Of a stretch of 64,000 nt of DNA, positions 45,599 through 55,460 are shown in pieces. The translations under genes and the position numbers were made by a program. The notes under the pieces were generated by a model. It was given only the letters and a program-made list of their open reading frames with translations, had not been told where the DNA came from and did not search any database. The stretch's first letter is position 1. Every line of letters starts with the position of its first letter. The DNA is from Pseudomonas sp. ANT_H4 (GTDB taxonomy: Bacteria > Pseudomonadota > Gammaproteobacteria > Pseudomonadales > Pseudomonadaceae), in contig NZ_VOBG01000002.1 of assembly GCF_008369295.1 (NCBI RefSeq), positions 124,001 through 188,000 on the forward strand, in the 5' to 3' direction.

Positions 45599-46540
45599 AT
45601 GCTGGCTATCTTCTTCGCAACCCTCGCCATCACCGCGCCGGTGTTTGCCATGCTGTTCCTCGGTGTGCTGCTCAAGCGCATTAACTGGATCAATGACAAC
45701 TTTATCCATACGGCCTCGTCCCTGGTGTTCAACGTCACCATGCCTGCGTTGCTGTTCCTCGGTATTCTCCATGCCGACCTGCACTCGGCGCTTAAACCCG
45801 GATTGTTGATTTACTTCGCCATCGCCACCGTGTTGAGTTTTGCCTTGGCCTGGAGCTGGGCGATCTTTCGTTGCCCACGGGAAGACCGTGGCATCTATGC
45901 CCAGGGCGCGTTTCGTGGCAACAACGGAGTAATTGGCCTGGCACTGGCAGCCAGCATGTACGGTGACTACGGGATTTCCCTAGGGGCGATCCTCGCGGCA
46001 CTGGTGATCTTGTTCTACAACACCTTGTCCACCATCGTCCTGGCGGTCTACAGCCCGGTGATCAAATCCGACCCGTGGAGCATCTGCAAGAGCGTGGTGG
46101 CCAATCCCTTGATCATCAGCGTGATCGTCGCGGCTCCCTTTGCCTACTTCCAGATCGGCTTGCCCGGCTGGCTGGAAACCTCCGGCCAATACCTGGCAGA
46201 CATGACCTTGCCTCTGGCATTGATCTGCATTGGCGGTACCTTGTCGTTGGCGGCTCTGCGCAAAAGCGGTGACATGGCGTTGAGCGCCAGCCTGCTGAAG
46301 ATGATCGTCCTGCCAGTGCTGGCAACCCTCGGTGCCTGGCTGTGCGGGTTCCGTGGGCCGGAGCTGGGGATTCTGTTCCTGTACTTCGGTGCCCCGACGG
46401 CGGCGGCCAGCTTTGTTATGGCCCGCGCAGCGCAGGGCAATCATGAACTGGCAGCGGCGATTATTGTGATCACCACGCTGATGGCGGCGGTGACCACCAA
46501 TATCGGAATCTTCGTGTTGCAGGCGGGTGGCTGGGTGTAG
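45599..46540 (+). CDS. AEC-family permease (auxin efflux carrier type)
   Basis: 313 residues with about ten helices in two inverted halves, typical of AEC/BASS-fold carriers (IFFATLAITAPVFAMLFLGVLL at the start; FRGNNGVIGLALA in the crossover region; GAPTAAASFVMARA near the end). Bacterial members move organic acids such as malate or malonate, and the substrate here is unknown. Its proximity to the galactarate genes is suggestive only, since a REP element separates them. Its TAG stop codon lies inside a palindrome shared with the next gene. Confidence 0.8.
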   Translation: MLAIFFATLAITAPVFAMLFLGVLLKRINWINDNFIHTASSLVFNVTMPALLFLGILHADLHSALKPGLLIYFAIATVLSFALAWSWAIFRCPREDRGIYAQGAFRGNNGVIGLALAASMYGDYGISLGAILAALVILFYNTLSTIVLAVYSPVIKSDPWSICKSVVANPLIISVIVAAPFAYFQIGLPGWLETSGQYLADMTLPLALICIGGTLSLAALRKSGDMALSASLLKMIVLPVLATLGAWLCGFRGPELGILFLYFGAPTAAASFVMARAAQGNHELAAAIIVITTLMAAVTTNIGIFVLQAGGWV

Positions 46541-46564
46541 GCGCGAGCTTGCGCGCACCTACAC
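46535..46564. repeat. REP-like palindrome holding two stop codons
   Basis: GTGTAGGCGCGAGC (46535-46548) and GCGCGCACCTACAC (46551-46564) pair with two mismatches. The GTG TAG at the left end is the last codon and stop of the AEC gene. The symmetric GTG TAG on the minus strand ends the CMD gene. Confidence 0.8.
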
Positions 46565-46942
46565 TGGATTTTGCTGGTAACTGTCGATCACTTCCTGCGC
46601 CGCCCGAAACGCATCAACCGCCGCCGGTACGCCGGCATACACCGCGCAATGCAGCAGCGCCTCGCGAATCTCTTCTACCGTGCAGCCATTGTTCAGCGCG
46701 CCACGTACGTGGCCTTTAAGTTCTTGCGGGCACTTGAGGGCAGTCAGGGCGGCGAGAGTGATCAGGCTGCGGGTTTTCAGCGGCAAGCCTTCGCGATTCC
46801 AGACGCTGCCCCAGGCGTGTTCGTTGACGAAGTCCTGCAGCGGCTGAGTGAAGTCGGTGGCATTGCCCAGGGCGCGGTCGACGAAGGCATCGCCCATCAC
46901 CTGACGGCGCATTTCCACGCCTGGTTTTTTTTGATCGGTCAT
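46559..46942 (-). CDS. Carboxymuconolactone decarboxylase (CMD) family protein
   Basis: 127 residues, the size of PcaC. It shares the PcaC-like pattern MRRQVMGDAFVDRALGNATDFTQPLQDFVNEHAWGSVWNREGLPLKTRSLI and ALLHCAVYAGVPAA. The AhpD-type CxxC redox pair is absent, so a lactone decarboxylase or related role is more likely than peroxidase. No other protocatechuate genes are nearby, so the substrate is uncertain. Its ATG overlaps the exchanger stop by one base (TAATG). Confidence 0.8.
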   Translation of the reverse strand: MTDQKKPGVEMRRQVMGDAFVDRALGNATDFTQPLQDFVNEHAWGSVWNREGLPLKTRSLITLAALTALKCPQELKGHVRGALNNGCTVEEIREALLHCAVYAGVPAAVDAFRAAQEVIDSYQQNPV

Positions 46943-47994
46943 TACGATTCCCTCTTGTGTTGGCGGCGCCAGGCTCGCAGCGAGGTGAAAAATACAAAGG
47001 CCACCAGCGCCGGCAGGACGTAATACAGCATCAGTTGTTCCAGCTTATTGGCCAGGGGCATGCCGGTAGTGAACGACACCATATGCAGCCCATACGCCAG
47101 GTACAGCGCGAGTAGCAGCAAACCTTCGGCCCGGGTGATCCGGTAGCCGGAATAGAATACTGGAAGGCACAATACGACGACGCCGAGCATCACTGGCAGG
47201 TCGAAGTCCAGGGCATTGGGTGAGACCGATAGGGCAGAGGGTGCGACGAGGGCGGTAAAGCCCAGCACGCCCAGCAGGTTGAACAGGTTGCTGCCGATCA
47301 CGTTGCCCACCGCAATTTCACGTTCACCGCGCAGGGCGGCAATCAGCGAAGTTGCCAGGCAGGGCAACGAGGTGCTGACGCCGACGATGGTCAGGCCGAT
47401 GACCCGCTCGGAGAGGCCAAGGTCGCTGGCCACATCTACTGCCGCGCGCAGCAGAAGGTGCCCGGCGAACACCAGCAACACGAGCCCGCCGATCATCCAC
47501 AGCAAGCTGCTCAGCCACGGTGCCTGTACCACCGTGTCACGGGTGCGAGGGCGGCGTGAATGGCGGGTCTGGTACAGCAACAGGCCAAGGTAGGCCACCA
47601 GCGCCGTCAGCAGCATCAGGCCATCAACAGGTGTCAGCTCTTCATTGGCGGCGAGGACGAACACCAGCAGTCCAGCAAAGATCATCACCGGGATGTCCAG
47701 GCGCACCAGTTGCCGGGACACTCGCAGGGGAATGATTAGCGCCGAGAGGCCGAGGGTGACGAGGATGTTGAAGATGCTGCTGCCGATCACGCTGCCCACG
47801 GCGATGTCGGTGTTGCCAGCCAGGGTGGCTTGCAGGCTGACGGCCATTTGCGGCGCGCTGCTGCCGAAAGCGACGATGCTCAAGCCGATGATCAGCGGTC
47901 GCACCTTGAGGCCGGCAGCCAGCCGCACGGAAGTGCGCACCAGGATTTCGGCACCGGCAATCAGCAGCACCAGGCCGCTGATGAGTTCGATCAT
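46942..47994 (-). CDS. Na+/Ca2+ exchanger, YrbG/CaxA family
   Basis: 350 residues with two inverted repeats of five helices. The alpha-1 motif SIVAFGSSAPQMAVSLQATLAGNTDIAVGSVIGSSIFN and alpha-2 motif VGVSTSLPCLATSLIAALRGEREIAVGNVIGSNLFN contain the ion-coordinating residues. It exports calcium across the inner membrane, driven by Na+ or H+. In alpha-1 the usual E of the GSSxPE motif is Q (SSAPQ) and in alpha-2 it is C (TSLPC), so ion selectivity may differ. Coupled to the CMD gene downstream. Confidence 0.85.
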   Translation of the reverse strand: MIELISGLVLLIAGAEILVRTSVRLAAGLKVRPLIIGLSIVAFGSSAPQMAVSLQATLAGNTDIAVGSVIGSSIFNILVTLGLSALIIPLRVSRQLVRLDIPVMIFAGLLVFVLAANEELTPVDGLMLLTALVAYLGLLLYQTRHSRRPRTRDTVVQAPWLSSLLWMIGGLVLLVFAGHLLLRAAVDVASDLGLSERVIGLTIVGVSTSLPCLATSLIAALRGEREIAVGNVIGSNLFNLLGVLGFTALVAPSALSVSPNALDFDLPVMLGVVVLCLPVFYSGYRITRAEGLLLLALYLAYGLHMVSFTTGMPLANKLEQLMLYYVLPALVAFVFFTSLRAWRRQHKRES

Positions 47995-48044
47995 GCTTAA
48001 GGACGAGAGAGCGGTTAATCCGGAAATGGTCAGGGCTCCCTCGG

Positions 48045-48416
48045 TCAGTCGTTCAGGGCTTGCACGCGAACGCGCGCGGTCCCGCTGCGCAGCATACCCA
48101 ACTGCTCGGCGGCTTTGCGTGAAAGATCAATCAGGCGGCCACGGGTGTGTGGGCCACGGTCGTTGATGCGGACCACGACGCTTTTATCGTTACTGAGGTT
48201 GGTGACCTGCACCCGCGTGCCAAAGGGCAGGCGAGGATGGGCAGCAGTCAGGGCATTCTGGTTGAAGGGTTCACCGCTGGCGGTGCGTTTGCCGTGGTGT
48301 TTGGCGCCGTAATAGGAGGCGGTGCCGGTTTCGTCGTAGCCGTTGGGGTCGATGAGGCCGCTGGCGCAACCGGTGAGCAGAGAGAACAGGGCCCAGAGGC
48401 CGAGTAGACGCTTCAT
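48045..48416 (-). CDS. RlpA-like lipoprotein (double-psi beta-barrel)
   Basis: 123 residues. A lipoprotein signal with lipobox LLTGC is followed by one double-psi beta-barrel domain: GTASYYGAKHHGKRTASGEPFNQNALTAAHPRLPFGTRVQVTNL and VVVRINDRGPHTRGRLIDLSRKAAEQLGM, with the catalytic-type DRGP aspartate. There is no SPOR domain, so it is a short relative of RlpA, the septal lytic transglycosylase that cleaves naked glycan in Pseudomonas. Outer-membrane location is likely; activity is not proven. Confidence 0.85.
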   Translation of the reverse strand: MKRLLGLWALFSLLTGCASGLIDPNGYDETGTASYYGAKHHGKRTASGEPFNQNALTAAHPRLPFGTRVQVTNLSNDKSVVVRINDRGPHTRGRLIDLSRKAAEQLGMLRSGTARVRVQALND

Positions 48417-48441
48417 TCAAGATGTCCCCGAAATTAATGCG

Positions 48442-48552
48442 GGAACCGACTTGTGTGGGATCTGGCTTGCCTGCGATAGCATCACCTCAGTGTCTTTGAC
48501 AGACCGAGGCGTTTGCATCGCGGGCAAGCCAGATCCCACACAAGCCGGTTCC
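48442..48552. repeat. REPIN with 36-bp arms
   Basis: Arms 48442-48477 and 48517-48552 are inverted copies with two mismatches, including GTGTGGGATCTGGCTTGCC. A unique 39-base segment lies between them. It fills the 155-base gap between gatB and the RlpA-like gene. Confidence 0.9.
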
Positions 48553-48571
48553 TACAGAGAGGCCGCCGCTA

Positions 48572-50017
48572 TCAGCCTTCGAGTTTGCTTTTCAGCAGTT
48601 CGTTGACCTGTTGCGGGTTGGCCTTGCCTTTGGAGGCTTTCATCGCCTGGCCGACAAAGAAGCCGAACATTTTGCCGCGCTTGGCTTCATCCGCCGCACG
48701 GTATTGTTCGACCTGTTCGGTGTTGGCTGCCAGCATCTCGTCGAGCACCGCCGAGATCGCGCCGCTGTCAGTCACTTGCTTGAGGCCGCGCTTATCGATG
48801 ATCTCGTCAGCGCTGCCTTCGCCTGCGGCCATGGCTTCAAACACGGTCTTGGCGATTTTGCCGGAGATGGTGTTGTCCTTTATCCGCAGCAACATGCCGC
48901 CCAATTGCTCGGCTGAGACTGGAGCTTCGTCGATTTCCAGGCCCTGTTTGTTCAACAGGCTGCCCAGCTCAACCATCACCCAGTTAGCCGCCAGCTTGGC
49001 GTCGCTGGCGATGCTTACCACTTTCTCGAAGTAGTTCGCTTGCTCGCGGCTTGAAGCCAGCACGCTGGCGTCGTAGACCGACAGGCCGAACTGTTCCTGG
49101 AAGCGCTCGCGTTTTTGCGGTGGCAACTCCGGCAGGGTCGCGCGGATGTCCGTGAGGAATGAATCCTCGATGATCACCGGCAACAGGTCTGGATCGGGGA
49201 AGTAACGGTAGTCGTTGGCTTCCTCCTTGCTGCGCATGGAGCGGGTTTCGTCTTTGCTCGGGTCGTACAGGCGGGTCTGCTGGATCACCTTGCCGCCGTC
49301 TTCGATCAGTTCGATCTGACGACGTACTTCGGTGTTGATCGCCTTCTCGATGAAACGGAACGAGTTGACGTTCTTGATCTCGCAGCGGGTGCCGTACTCG
49401 GCCTGACCTTTTGGACGGATCGACACGTTGCAGTCACAACGCAACGAGCCTTCGGCCATGTTGCCGTCGCAGATGCCCAGGTAGCGCACCAGTGCGTGGA
49501 CCGCCTTGACGTATGCCACGGCTTCCTTGGCGCTGCGCATGTCTGGCTCGGAGACGATTTCCAGCAGTGGCGTGCCAGCACGGTTCAGGTCGATGCCGGT
49601 AGCGCCATTGAACTCTTCATGCAGGCTTTTGCCGGCATCTTCTTCCAGGTGCGCGCGCGTGATGCCGACGCGTTTGACTGTGCCGTCTTCCATCGGGATG
49701 TCCAGGTGGCCCTTGCCGACAATCGGCAATTCCATCTGGCTGATCTGGTAGCCCTTGGGCAGGTCCGGGTAGAAGTAGTTCTTGCGGGCGAATACGTTGT
49801 GCTGACCGATCTCGGCATCAATTGCCAGGCCGAACATCACCGCCATGCGCACCGCTTCCTGGTTCAGCACCGGCAACACGCCGGGCATGCCCAGGTCTAC
49901 CAGGCTGGCCTGGGTATTGGGCCCTGCGCCGAACGTGGTGGCGCTGCCGGAGAAAATCTTTGATTGGGTGGCGAGCTGGGTATGAATCTCCAGCCCGATC
50001 ACGACTTCCCATTGCAT
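48572..50017 (-). CDS. gatB: Asp/Glu-tRNA amidotransferase subunit B
   Basis: 481 residues. It starts [24 protein letters not shown] and has the GatB signatures [31 protein letters not shown] (here [17 protein letters not shown]) and [14 protein letters not shown]. It phosphorylates Glu-tRNA-Gln or Asp-tRNA-Asn before amidation with ammonia from GatA. A C-terminal YqeY-like tail domain binds tRNA. GAGGAG precedes the ATG. It is the third gene of gatCAB, 10 bases after gatA. Confidence 0.97.
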   Translation of the reverse strand: MQWEVVIGLEIHTQLATQSKIFSGSATTFGAGPNTQASLVDLGMPGVLPVLNQEAVRMAVMFGLAIDAEIGQHNVFARKNYFYPDLPKGYQISQMELPIVGKGHLDIPMEDGTVKRVGITRAHLEEDAGKSLHEEFNGATGIDLNRAGTPLLEIVSEPDMRSAKEAVAYVKAVHALVRYLGICDGNMAEGSLRCDCNVSIRPKGQAEYGTRCEIKNVNSFRFIEKAINTEVRRQIELIEDGGKVIQQTRLYDPSKDETRSMRSKEEANDYRYFPDPDLLPVIIEDSFLTDIRATLPELPPQKRERFQEQFGLSVYDASVLASSREQANYFEKVVSIASDAKLAANWVMVELGSLLNKQGLEIDEAPVSAEQLGGMLLRIKDNTISGKIAKTVFEAMAAGEGSADEIIDKRGLKQVTDSGAISAVLDEMLAANTEQVEQYRAADEAKRGKMFGFFVGQAMKASKGKANPQQVNELLKSKLEG

Positions 50018-50027
50018 AGTGTTCTCC

Positions 50028-51479
50028 TCAGAAGCCAGTAGGGGTGCGAGTGTGCCAGTCAGTGTTCAACTGGTACTGGTGCGCCACATTGAGCAGGCGG
50101 CCTTCCTGGAAATACGGGGCGAGCAATTGCACGCCGACCGGCAGACCGTCGACGAAACCTGCTGGCATGGACAAGCCCGGCAGACCCGCGAGGTTGGCAG
50201 TGATGGTGTAGAAGTCTTCCAGATACGCGGCAATTGGGTCGTCGTTCTTGGCGCCGATCTTCCATGCCGGGTTGGGCGTGGTTGGGCCGAGAATCACATC
50301 GACTTCTTCAAACGCAGCCATGAAATCGTTCTTGACCAGGCGGCGGATTTTTTGCGCCTTGAGGTAGTACGCGTCGTAGTAGCCGGCTGACAGAGCGTAG
50401 GCGCCGACCATGATCCGGCGCTGTACTTCGGCGCCGAAACCTTCGCCACGGGAGCGCTTATAAAGGTCGGTGAGGTCTTTCGGGTCTTCGCAGCGATAAC
50501 CGAAGCGTACGCCGTCGAACCGCGACAGGTTGGAGGAAGCTTCTGCCGGGGCAATCACGTAATAAGCAGCAATCGCATGCTGGTTGTTAGGCAGGCTGAT
50601 TTCCTTGATCACTGCGCCGAGCTTTTCCAGCTCCTTGACGCTGTTGTGCACCAGTTCAGCGATGCGCGGGTCGAGGCCGGCGCTGAAATACTCTTTCGGC
50701 ACGCCAATGCGCAGGCCTTTGATCGAGGTATTGAGGCTGGCACTGTAGTCCGGCACCGGTTCATCGATGCTGGTGGAGTCCTGCGCATCGAAGCCTGCCA
50801 TGCCTTGTAACAATATTGCGCAGTCTTCGGCAGTGCGCGCCAAAGGACCGCCCTGATCGAGACTGGAGGCGTAGGCAATCATGCCCCAGCGGGAAACACG
50901 ACCGTAGGTCGGTTTCAGTCCGGTGAGGTTGGTGAACGCTGCCGGCTGGCGGATCGATCCGCCGGTATCGGTGGCCGTGGCGGCAGGTATCAGACGAGCT
51001 GCAACTGCCGCAGCCGAACCACCGGATGAACCACCGGGCACGTGTTCCAGGTTCCACGGGTTTTTCACCGCGCCGTAGTAGCTCGACTCGTTGGCCGAAC
51101 CCATGGCGAATTCGTCCATGTTGGTCTTGCCCAGGGTTACAGACCCGGCAGCGGCCAGCTTGGCGACCACGGTGGCGTCGTAGGGCGCCTTGAAGTTGTC
51201 GAGCATCTTGGAGCCGCAGCTGGTGCGAATACCCAAGGTGCAGAACAAGTCCTTGTGGGCAATCGGTGCGCCCAGCAGGGCGCCATTTTCACCGTTGGCG
51301 CGACGGGCGTCGGCGGCTTTGGCCTGGCTCAGGGCCAGTTCTTCGGTGAGGCTGATGAAGCTGTTGACCTTTGGATCGAGCTCGGCGATACGGGCCAGTA
51401 GGGTCTTGGTCAGCTCTTCGGATGAAAACTTTTTATCGGCGAGACCGCGGGCGATCTCGGCCAGAGTCAATTGATGCAT
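50028..51479 (-). CDS. gatA: Asp/Glu-tRNA amidotransferase subunit A
   Basis: 483 residues of the amidase-signature family. The Ser-Ser-Lys triad is visible: lysine in [11 protein letters not shown] (about residue 76) and the two serines in [15 protein letters not shown] and [11 protein letters not shown]. It releases ammonia from glutamine for GatB to amidate mischarged tRNA. The ATG at 51479 ([13 protein letters not shown]) has AAAGAG upstream. 16 bases separate it from gatC. Confidence 0.97.
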   Translation of the reverse strand: MHQLTLAEIARGLADKKFSSEELTKTLLARIAELDPKVNSFISLTEELALSQAKAADARRANGENGALLGAPIAHKDLFCTLGIRTSCGSKMLDNFKAPYDATVVAKLAAAGSVTLGKTNMDEFAMGSANESSYYGAVKNPWNLEHVPGGSSGGSAAAVAARLIPAATATDTGGSIRQPAAFTNLTGLKPTYGRVSRWGMIAYASSLDQGGPLARTAEDCAILLQGMAGFDAQDSTSIDEPVPDYSASLNTSIKGLRIGVPKEYFSAGLDPRIAELVHNSVKELEKLGAVIKEISLPNNQHAIAAYYVIAPAEASSNLSRFDGVRFGYRCEDPKDLTDLYKRSRGEGFGAEVQRRIMVGAYALSAGYYDAYYLKAQKIRRLVKNDFMAAFEEVDVILGPTTPNPAWKIGAKNDDPIAAYLEDFYTITANLAGLPGLSMPAGFVDGLPVGVQLLAPYFQEGRLLNVAHQYQLNTDWHTRTPTGF

Positions 51480-51495
51480 TGCAGGCTCTTTCCCT

Positions 51496-51783
51496 TTAGT
51501 CGATGACTTTCGGAACCAGATACAGGCCGTTTTCGACCGCTGGTGCGATGGACTGGTAGGCCTCGCGATGATTGCATTCGGTCACGACGTCAGCGCGCAG
51601 GCGCTGGCTGGCTTCCAGTGGGTGAGCCAGGGGCTCGATGCCGTCGGTATTGACGGCCTGCATTTGGTCAACCAGCCCGAGAATGCTGTTCAGGGCTGCG
51701 GTGGTCTGTGGAAGATCGGCTTCATTAAGGCCCAGGCAGGCCAAATGAGCGATTTTTTCCACGTCGGAGCGTTCAAGCGCCAT
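51496..51783 (-). CDS. gatC: Asp/Glu-tRNA amidotransferase subunit C
   Basis: 95 residues. It starts [57 protein letters not shown] and continues with LRADVV, the classical GatC pattern. It wraps around GatA and GatB to hold the complex. GGAG precedes the ATG. It is the first gene of gatCAB and is divergent from mreB. Confidence 0.96.
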   Translation of the reverse strand: MALERSDVEKIAHLACLGLNEADLPQTTAALNSILGLVDQMQAVNTDGIEPLAHPLEASQRLRADVVTECNHREAYQSIAPAVENGLYLVPKVID

Positions 51784-51920
51784 GGGATTCTCCAGTGGAA
51801 AACAGAACGGAAGCTATCCGTGTGTTAGATTGTCGGAACACTACCGCATTTCTACGGTCATATGGCCGCGATTGTGGGGGTTGGTGCACAGAAAGTCGGC
51901 TAATTTAACATATTGGCGCC

Positions 51921-51949
51921 TTGCCCAAAATCCCTGTCGTTGTTAGAGT
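51921..51949 (+). promoter_or_regulatory. Promoter of mreB
   Basis: TTGCCC (51921-51926), a 17-bp spacer and TAGAGT (51944-51949) with an upstream TGT (extended -10) lie 44 bases before the mreB ATG. Confidence 0.55.
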
Positions 51950-51981
51950 TTGCCGCACTTTTTTACCCACGCGTTGCCTAG

Positions 51982-53031
<1,050 letters not shown>

Positions 53032-53060
53032 GATTCCCTGGATCGTTCATGCTTCGCCCG

Positions 53061-53086
53061 CAGGCAGCACTTTGCAGTGCTGCCTG
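53061..53086 (+). terminator. Stem-loop between mreB and mreC
   Basis: CAGGCAGCAC (53061-53070) and GTGCTGCCTG (53077-53086) form a perfect 10-bp stem with a 6-base loop. It is followed by TTGGCGTTTATCTT, so it may act as a partial terminator that makes MreB more abundant than MreCD. Confidence 0.6.
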
Positions 53087-53156
53087 TTGGCGTTTATCTT
53101 CTTCAATCTGCATCCAGGCCGGTTTGATGCCGTATGAATAAAGTAAACATTTGCCT

Positions 53157-53173
53157 GGGAGGAGCGGCCTATT
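53157..53173 (+). promoter_or_regulatory. Strong ribosome site before an ATT start codon (mreC)
   Basis: GGGAGGAG at 53157-53164 lies 6 bases before ATT at 53171. The frame is closed upstream by TAA at 53144 and contains no ATG, GTG, TTG or CTG before 53201. The residues after ATT align with the first residues of E. coli MreC. Confidence 0.7.
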
Positions 53174-54256
53174 AAACCGCTTTTCGCCAAGGGTCCCTCG
53201 TTGGGCGTGCGCCTGTTGGTGCTGGTCGTGCTATCGGTCGCGCTGATGGTGGTCGATGCCCGCTTCACACTGCTCAAGCCAGTGCGTAGTCAGATGTCGC
53301 TGGTTTTGATGCAGTCCTACTGGATCACTGACCTGCCGCAACGGCTATGGCAAGGTGTGGCCAGCCAGTTTGGCAGCCGGACCGAACTGGTCGCCGAGAA
53401 CGAAAAACTCAAAACTGAAAACCTGCTGCTGCAAGGGCGCATGCAAAAGCTCGCGGCTCTGACGGAGCAGAACGTTCGGCTGCGCGAGTTGCTCAACTCT
53501 TCCGCGCTGGTCAACGAGAAGGTCGAAGTGGCCGAGTTGATCGGCATGGACCCCAACCCCTTCACCCATCGCATCATCATCAACAAGGGTGAGCGCGACG
53601 GCGTGGTTCTTGGCCAGCCGGTGCTCGATGCCCGTGGTTTGATGGGCCAGGTGGTGGAGTTGATGCCGTACACCTCCCGGGTACTTTTGCTCACAGATAC
53701 GACCCACAGCATTCCGGTACAAGTTAACCGCAATGGCCTGCGGGCGATTGCCAGCGGTACCGGTAACCCGGAGCGCCTGGAATTGCGTCATGTAGCGGAT
53801 ACCGCCGATATCAAGGAAGGCGACCTGTTGGTCAGTTCCGGCCTGGGTCAGCGTTTCCCTGCGGGCTATCCCGTGGCGACGGTCAAGGAAGTGATCCACG
53901 ACTCCGGCCAGCCGTTCGCCATTGTCCGCGCCGTGCCCACAGCCGCGTTGAACCGCAGCCGCTACCTGCTGCTGGTGTTCAGCGACAACCGCACCGCGGA
54001 AGAGCGCGCTAACGAGGCCGCCCAGGCTCAGGAAGCGCAAGACAAGCAAAACGCTGTCACGCCGATCATTCCTGCGACGGTGCCTAAACCGGCTGTGCCT
54101 GGCACGCCTGCGGCGATACCGGCTGCTGCCGCGCCAGTGGCAACCCCGGCCAACCCCGTGGTTCCCGGTTCGCGTCCCGCCAAGCCACCTGTGACACCCC
54201 CCGCAGCCAAACCACCGGCTGCGGCTCCTGCAACCACTCGGCAGAGGGCACAATAA
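53171..54256 (+). CDS. mreC: Rod-shape protein MreC
   Basis: 361 residues if started at the ATT at 53171. The sequence (M)KPLFAKGPSLGVRLLVLVVLSVALMVVDARF matches E. coli MKPIFSRGPSLQIRL position by position, so a start at the TTG at 53201 would lose ten conserved residues. One transmembrane helix is followed by a coiled coil (LVAENEKLKTENLLLQGRMQKLAALTEQN), the periplasmic beta domain (MDPNPFTHRIIINKGERDGV; RVLLLTDTTHSIPVQV) and a Pro/Ala-rich tail of about 85 residues. It links MreB and wall synthases. It overlaps mreD by one base. Confidence 0.93.
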   Translation: MKPLFAKGPSLGVRLLVLVVLSVALMVVDARFTLLKPVRSQMSLVLMQSYWITDLPQRLWQGVASQFGSRTELVAENEKLKTENLLLQGRMQKLAALTEQNVRLRELLNSSALVNEKVEVAELIGMDPNPFTHRIIINKGERDGVVLGQPVLDARGLMGQVVELMPYTSRVLLLTDTTHSIPVQVNRNGLRAIASGTGNPERLELRHVADTADIKEGDLLVSSGLGQRFPAGYPVATVKEVIHDSGQPFAIVRAVPTAALNRSRYLLLVFSDNRTAEERANEAAQAQEAQDKQNAVTPIIPATVPKPAVPGTPAAIPAAAAPVATPANPVVPGSRPAKPPVTPPAAKPPAAAPATTRQRAQ

Positions 54257-54744
54257 TGGCCGGCACTCACTCTAGTAATGGCTGGATCGTCTGGCTGACC
54301 TTCGCCGTTGGCCTGTTGCTCAGCGTTTCACCGCTGCCGCAATTCATGGAAATCCTGCGCCCGCTATGGTTGGCATTGCTGCTGGCATTCTGGTCGCTGG
54401 CGATGCCTCACAAGGTTGGCATGGTCACGGCAATGTGCCTGGGGCTGGCGGAAGACGTACTGTATGGCACGCTGCTCGGCCAGAACGCCCTGATCCTGAC
54501 CCTGATTACCTTCCTGGTGTTGTCGTTGCAGCAGCGCTTGCGAATGTTCCCGATGTGGCAGCAGTGCCTGGTGATCCTGGTGATCTTCGGCCTGGCCCAA
54601 CTGGTGCAATTGTGGCTCAGCGCCCTGACCGGCAACCGCCAACCAACGCTGGCGCTGGTGCTGCCGGCCTTGGTCAGTGCCTTGCTCTGGCCCTGGATCA
54701 GCTTTGGCCTGCGTGGCTTGAGTCGCCGCTATAAAATCAATTGA
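54256..54744 (+). CDS. mreD: Rod-shape membrane protein MreD
   Basis: 162 residues with about five or six transmembrane helices (WIVWLTFAVGLLLSV, LWLALLLAFWSLA, NALILTLITFLVLSL, WQQCLVILVIFGLAQLVQLWLSAL, LPALVSALLWPWISFGLRGL). It works with MreC in the elongasome. Its ATG overlaps the mreC stop (TAATG), so translation is coupled. It ends 51 bases before maf. Confidence 0.94.
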   Translation: MAGTHSSNGWIVWLTFAVGLLLSVSPLPQFMEILRPLWLALLLAFWSLAMPHKVGMVTAMCLGLAEDVLYGTLLGQNALILTLITFLVLSLQQRLRMFPMWQQCLVILVIFGLAQLVQLWLSALTGNRQPTLALVLPALVSALLWPWISFGLRGLSRRYKIN

Positions 54745-54795
54745 ACGGATCGCGAGGCTCTGCCTGGTTATCGAACCCTACAGGGAGAGTCTGGA

Positions 54796-55392
54796 ATGAA
54801 CTCGCTTTATCTGGCATCCGGCTCACCTCGGCGGCGTGAACTGCTGGCACAAATCGGTGTGCCTTTCACTGTAGTCAGTGCCGCTATTGATGAAACTCCC
54901 CTGACAGATGAATTGCCTGCGTCCTACGTCGAACGCTTGGCTCGTGGCAAGGCTGCGGCGGGCTTGGCTGCGTTGGCGGATGCTTCGGGCGCCTGTGTAC
55001 TGGGTGCCGATACGGCAGTGGTCCTCGACGGCCGGATACTCGGCAAACCGCTGGATCAGGCCGACGCCCTGGCCATGTTGCTGGCTCTTTCTGATCGTGA
55101 ACATGAAGTCCTCACCGCCATCGCCCTGCTGGATGATCAGTGTTGCGAAACGCGGCTGGTCAGCAGTCGCGTGCGCTTTCGCCAGATCTCAGCGCAGGAA
55201 GCCACCACTTACTGGCACAGCGGCGAACCTCAGGACAAGGCCGGCGGCTATGCTATCCAAGGGTTGGCGGCTGTGTTTGTGGCTGGACTCAATGGCAGTT
55301 ATTCCGCCGTCGTCGGTTTGCCCGTATGCGAAACCTTCGAGGTGCTGGGCCATTTCGGCATACCCTGTTGGCAAAATCTTAGCGCGTGCTAA
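54796..55392 (+). CDS. maf: Nucleoside-triphosphate pyrophosphatase Maf (YhdE type)
   Basis: 198 residues. The start [21 protein letters not shown] is the substrate-binding SGSPRR motif. [41 protein letters not shown] and [10 protein letters not shown] complete the family pattern. It hydrolyses non-canonical or dTTP/UTP-type nucleotides. In E. coli its counterpart YhdE also follows mreBCD and precedes rng, as here. GGGAGAG precedes the ATG. Confidence 0.94.
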   Translation: MNSLYLASGSPRRRELLAQIGVPFTVVSAAIDETPLTDELPASYVERLARGKAAAGLAALADASGACVLGADTAVVLDGRILGKPLDQADALAMLLALSDREHEVLTAIALLDDQCCETRLVSSRVRFRQISAQEATTYWHSGEPQDKAGGYAIQGLAAVFVAGLNGSYSAVVGLPVCETFEVLGHFGIPCWQNLSAC

Positions 55393-55460
55393 ACGCCTAC
55401 CCCAGCGCCAAACCCAAGCGATCGGCCACTATTGTGAAAACGCCTGAACGAGACCCAGCC

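Noticed and set aside
53201..53203. TTG as the start of mreC
   Set aside because: It drops ten residues that align with E. coli MreC and ignores the stronger ribosome site before the ATT codon.
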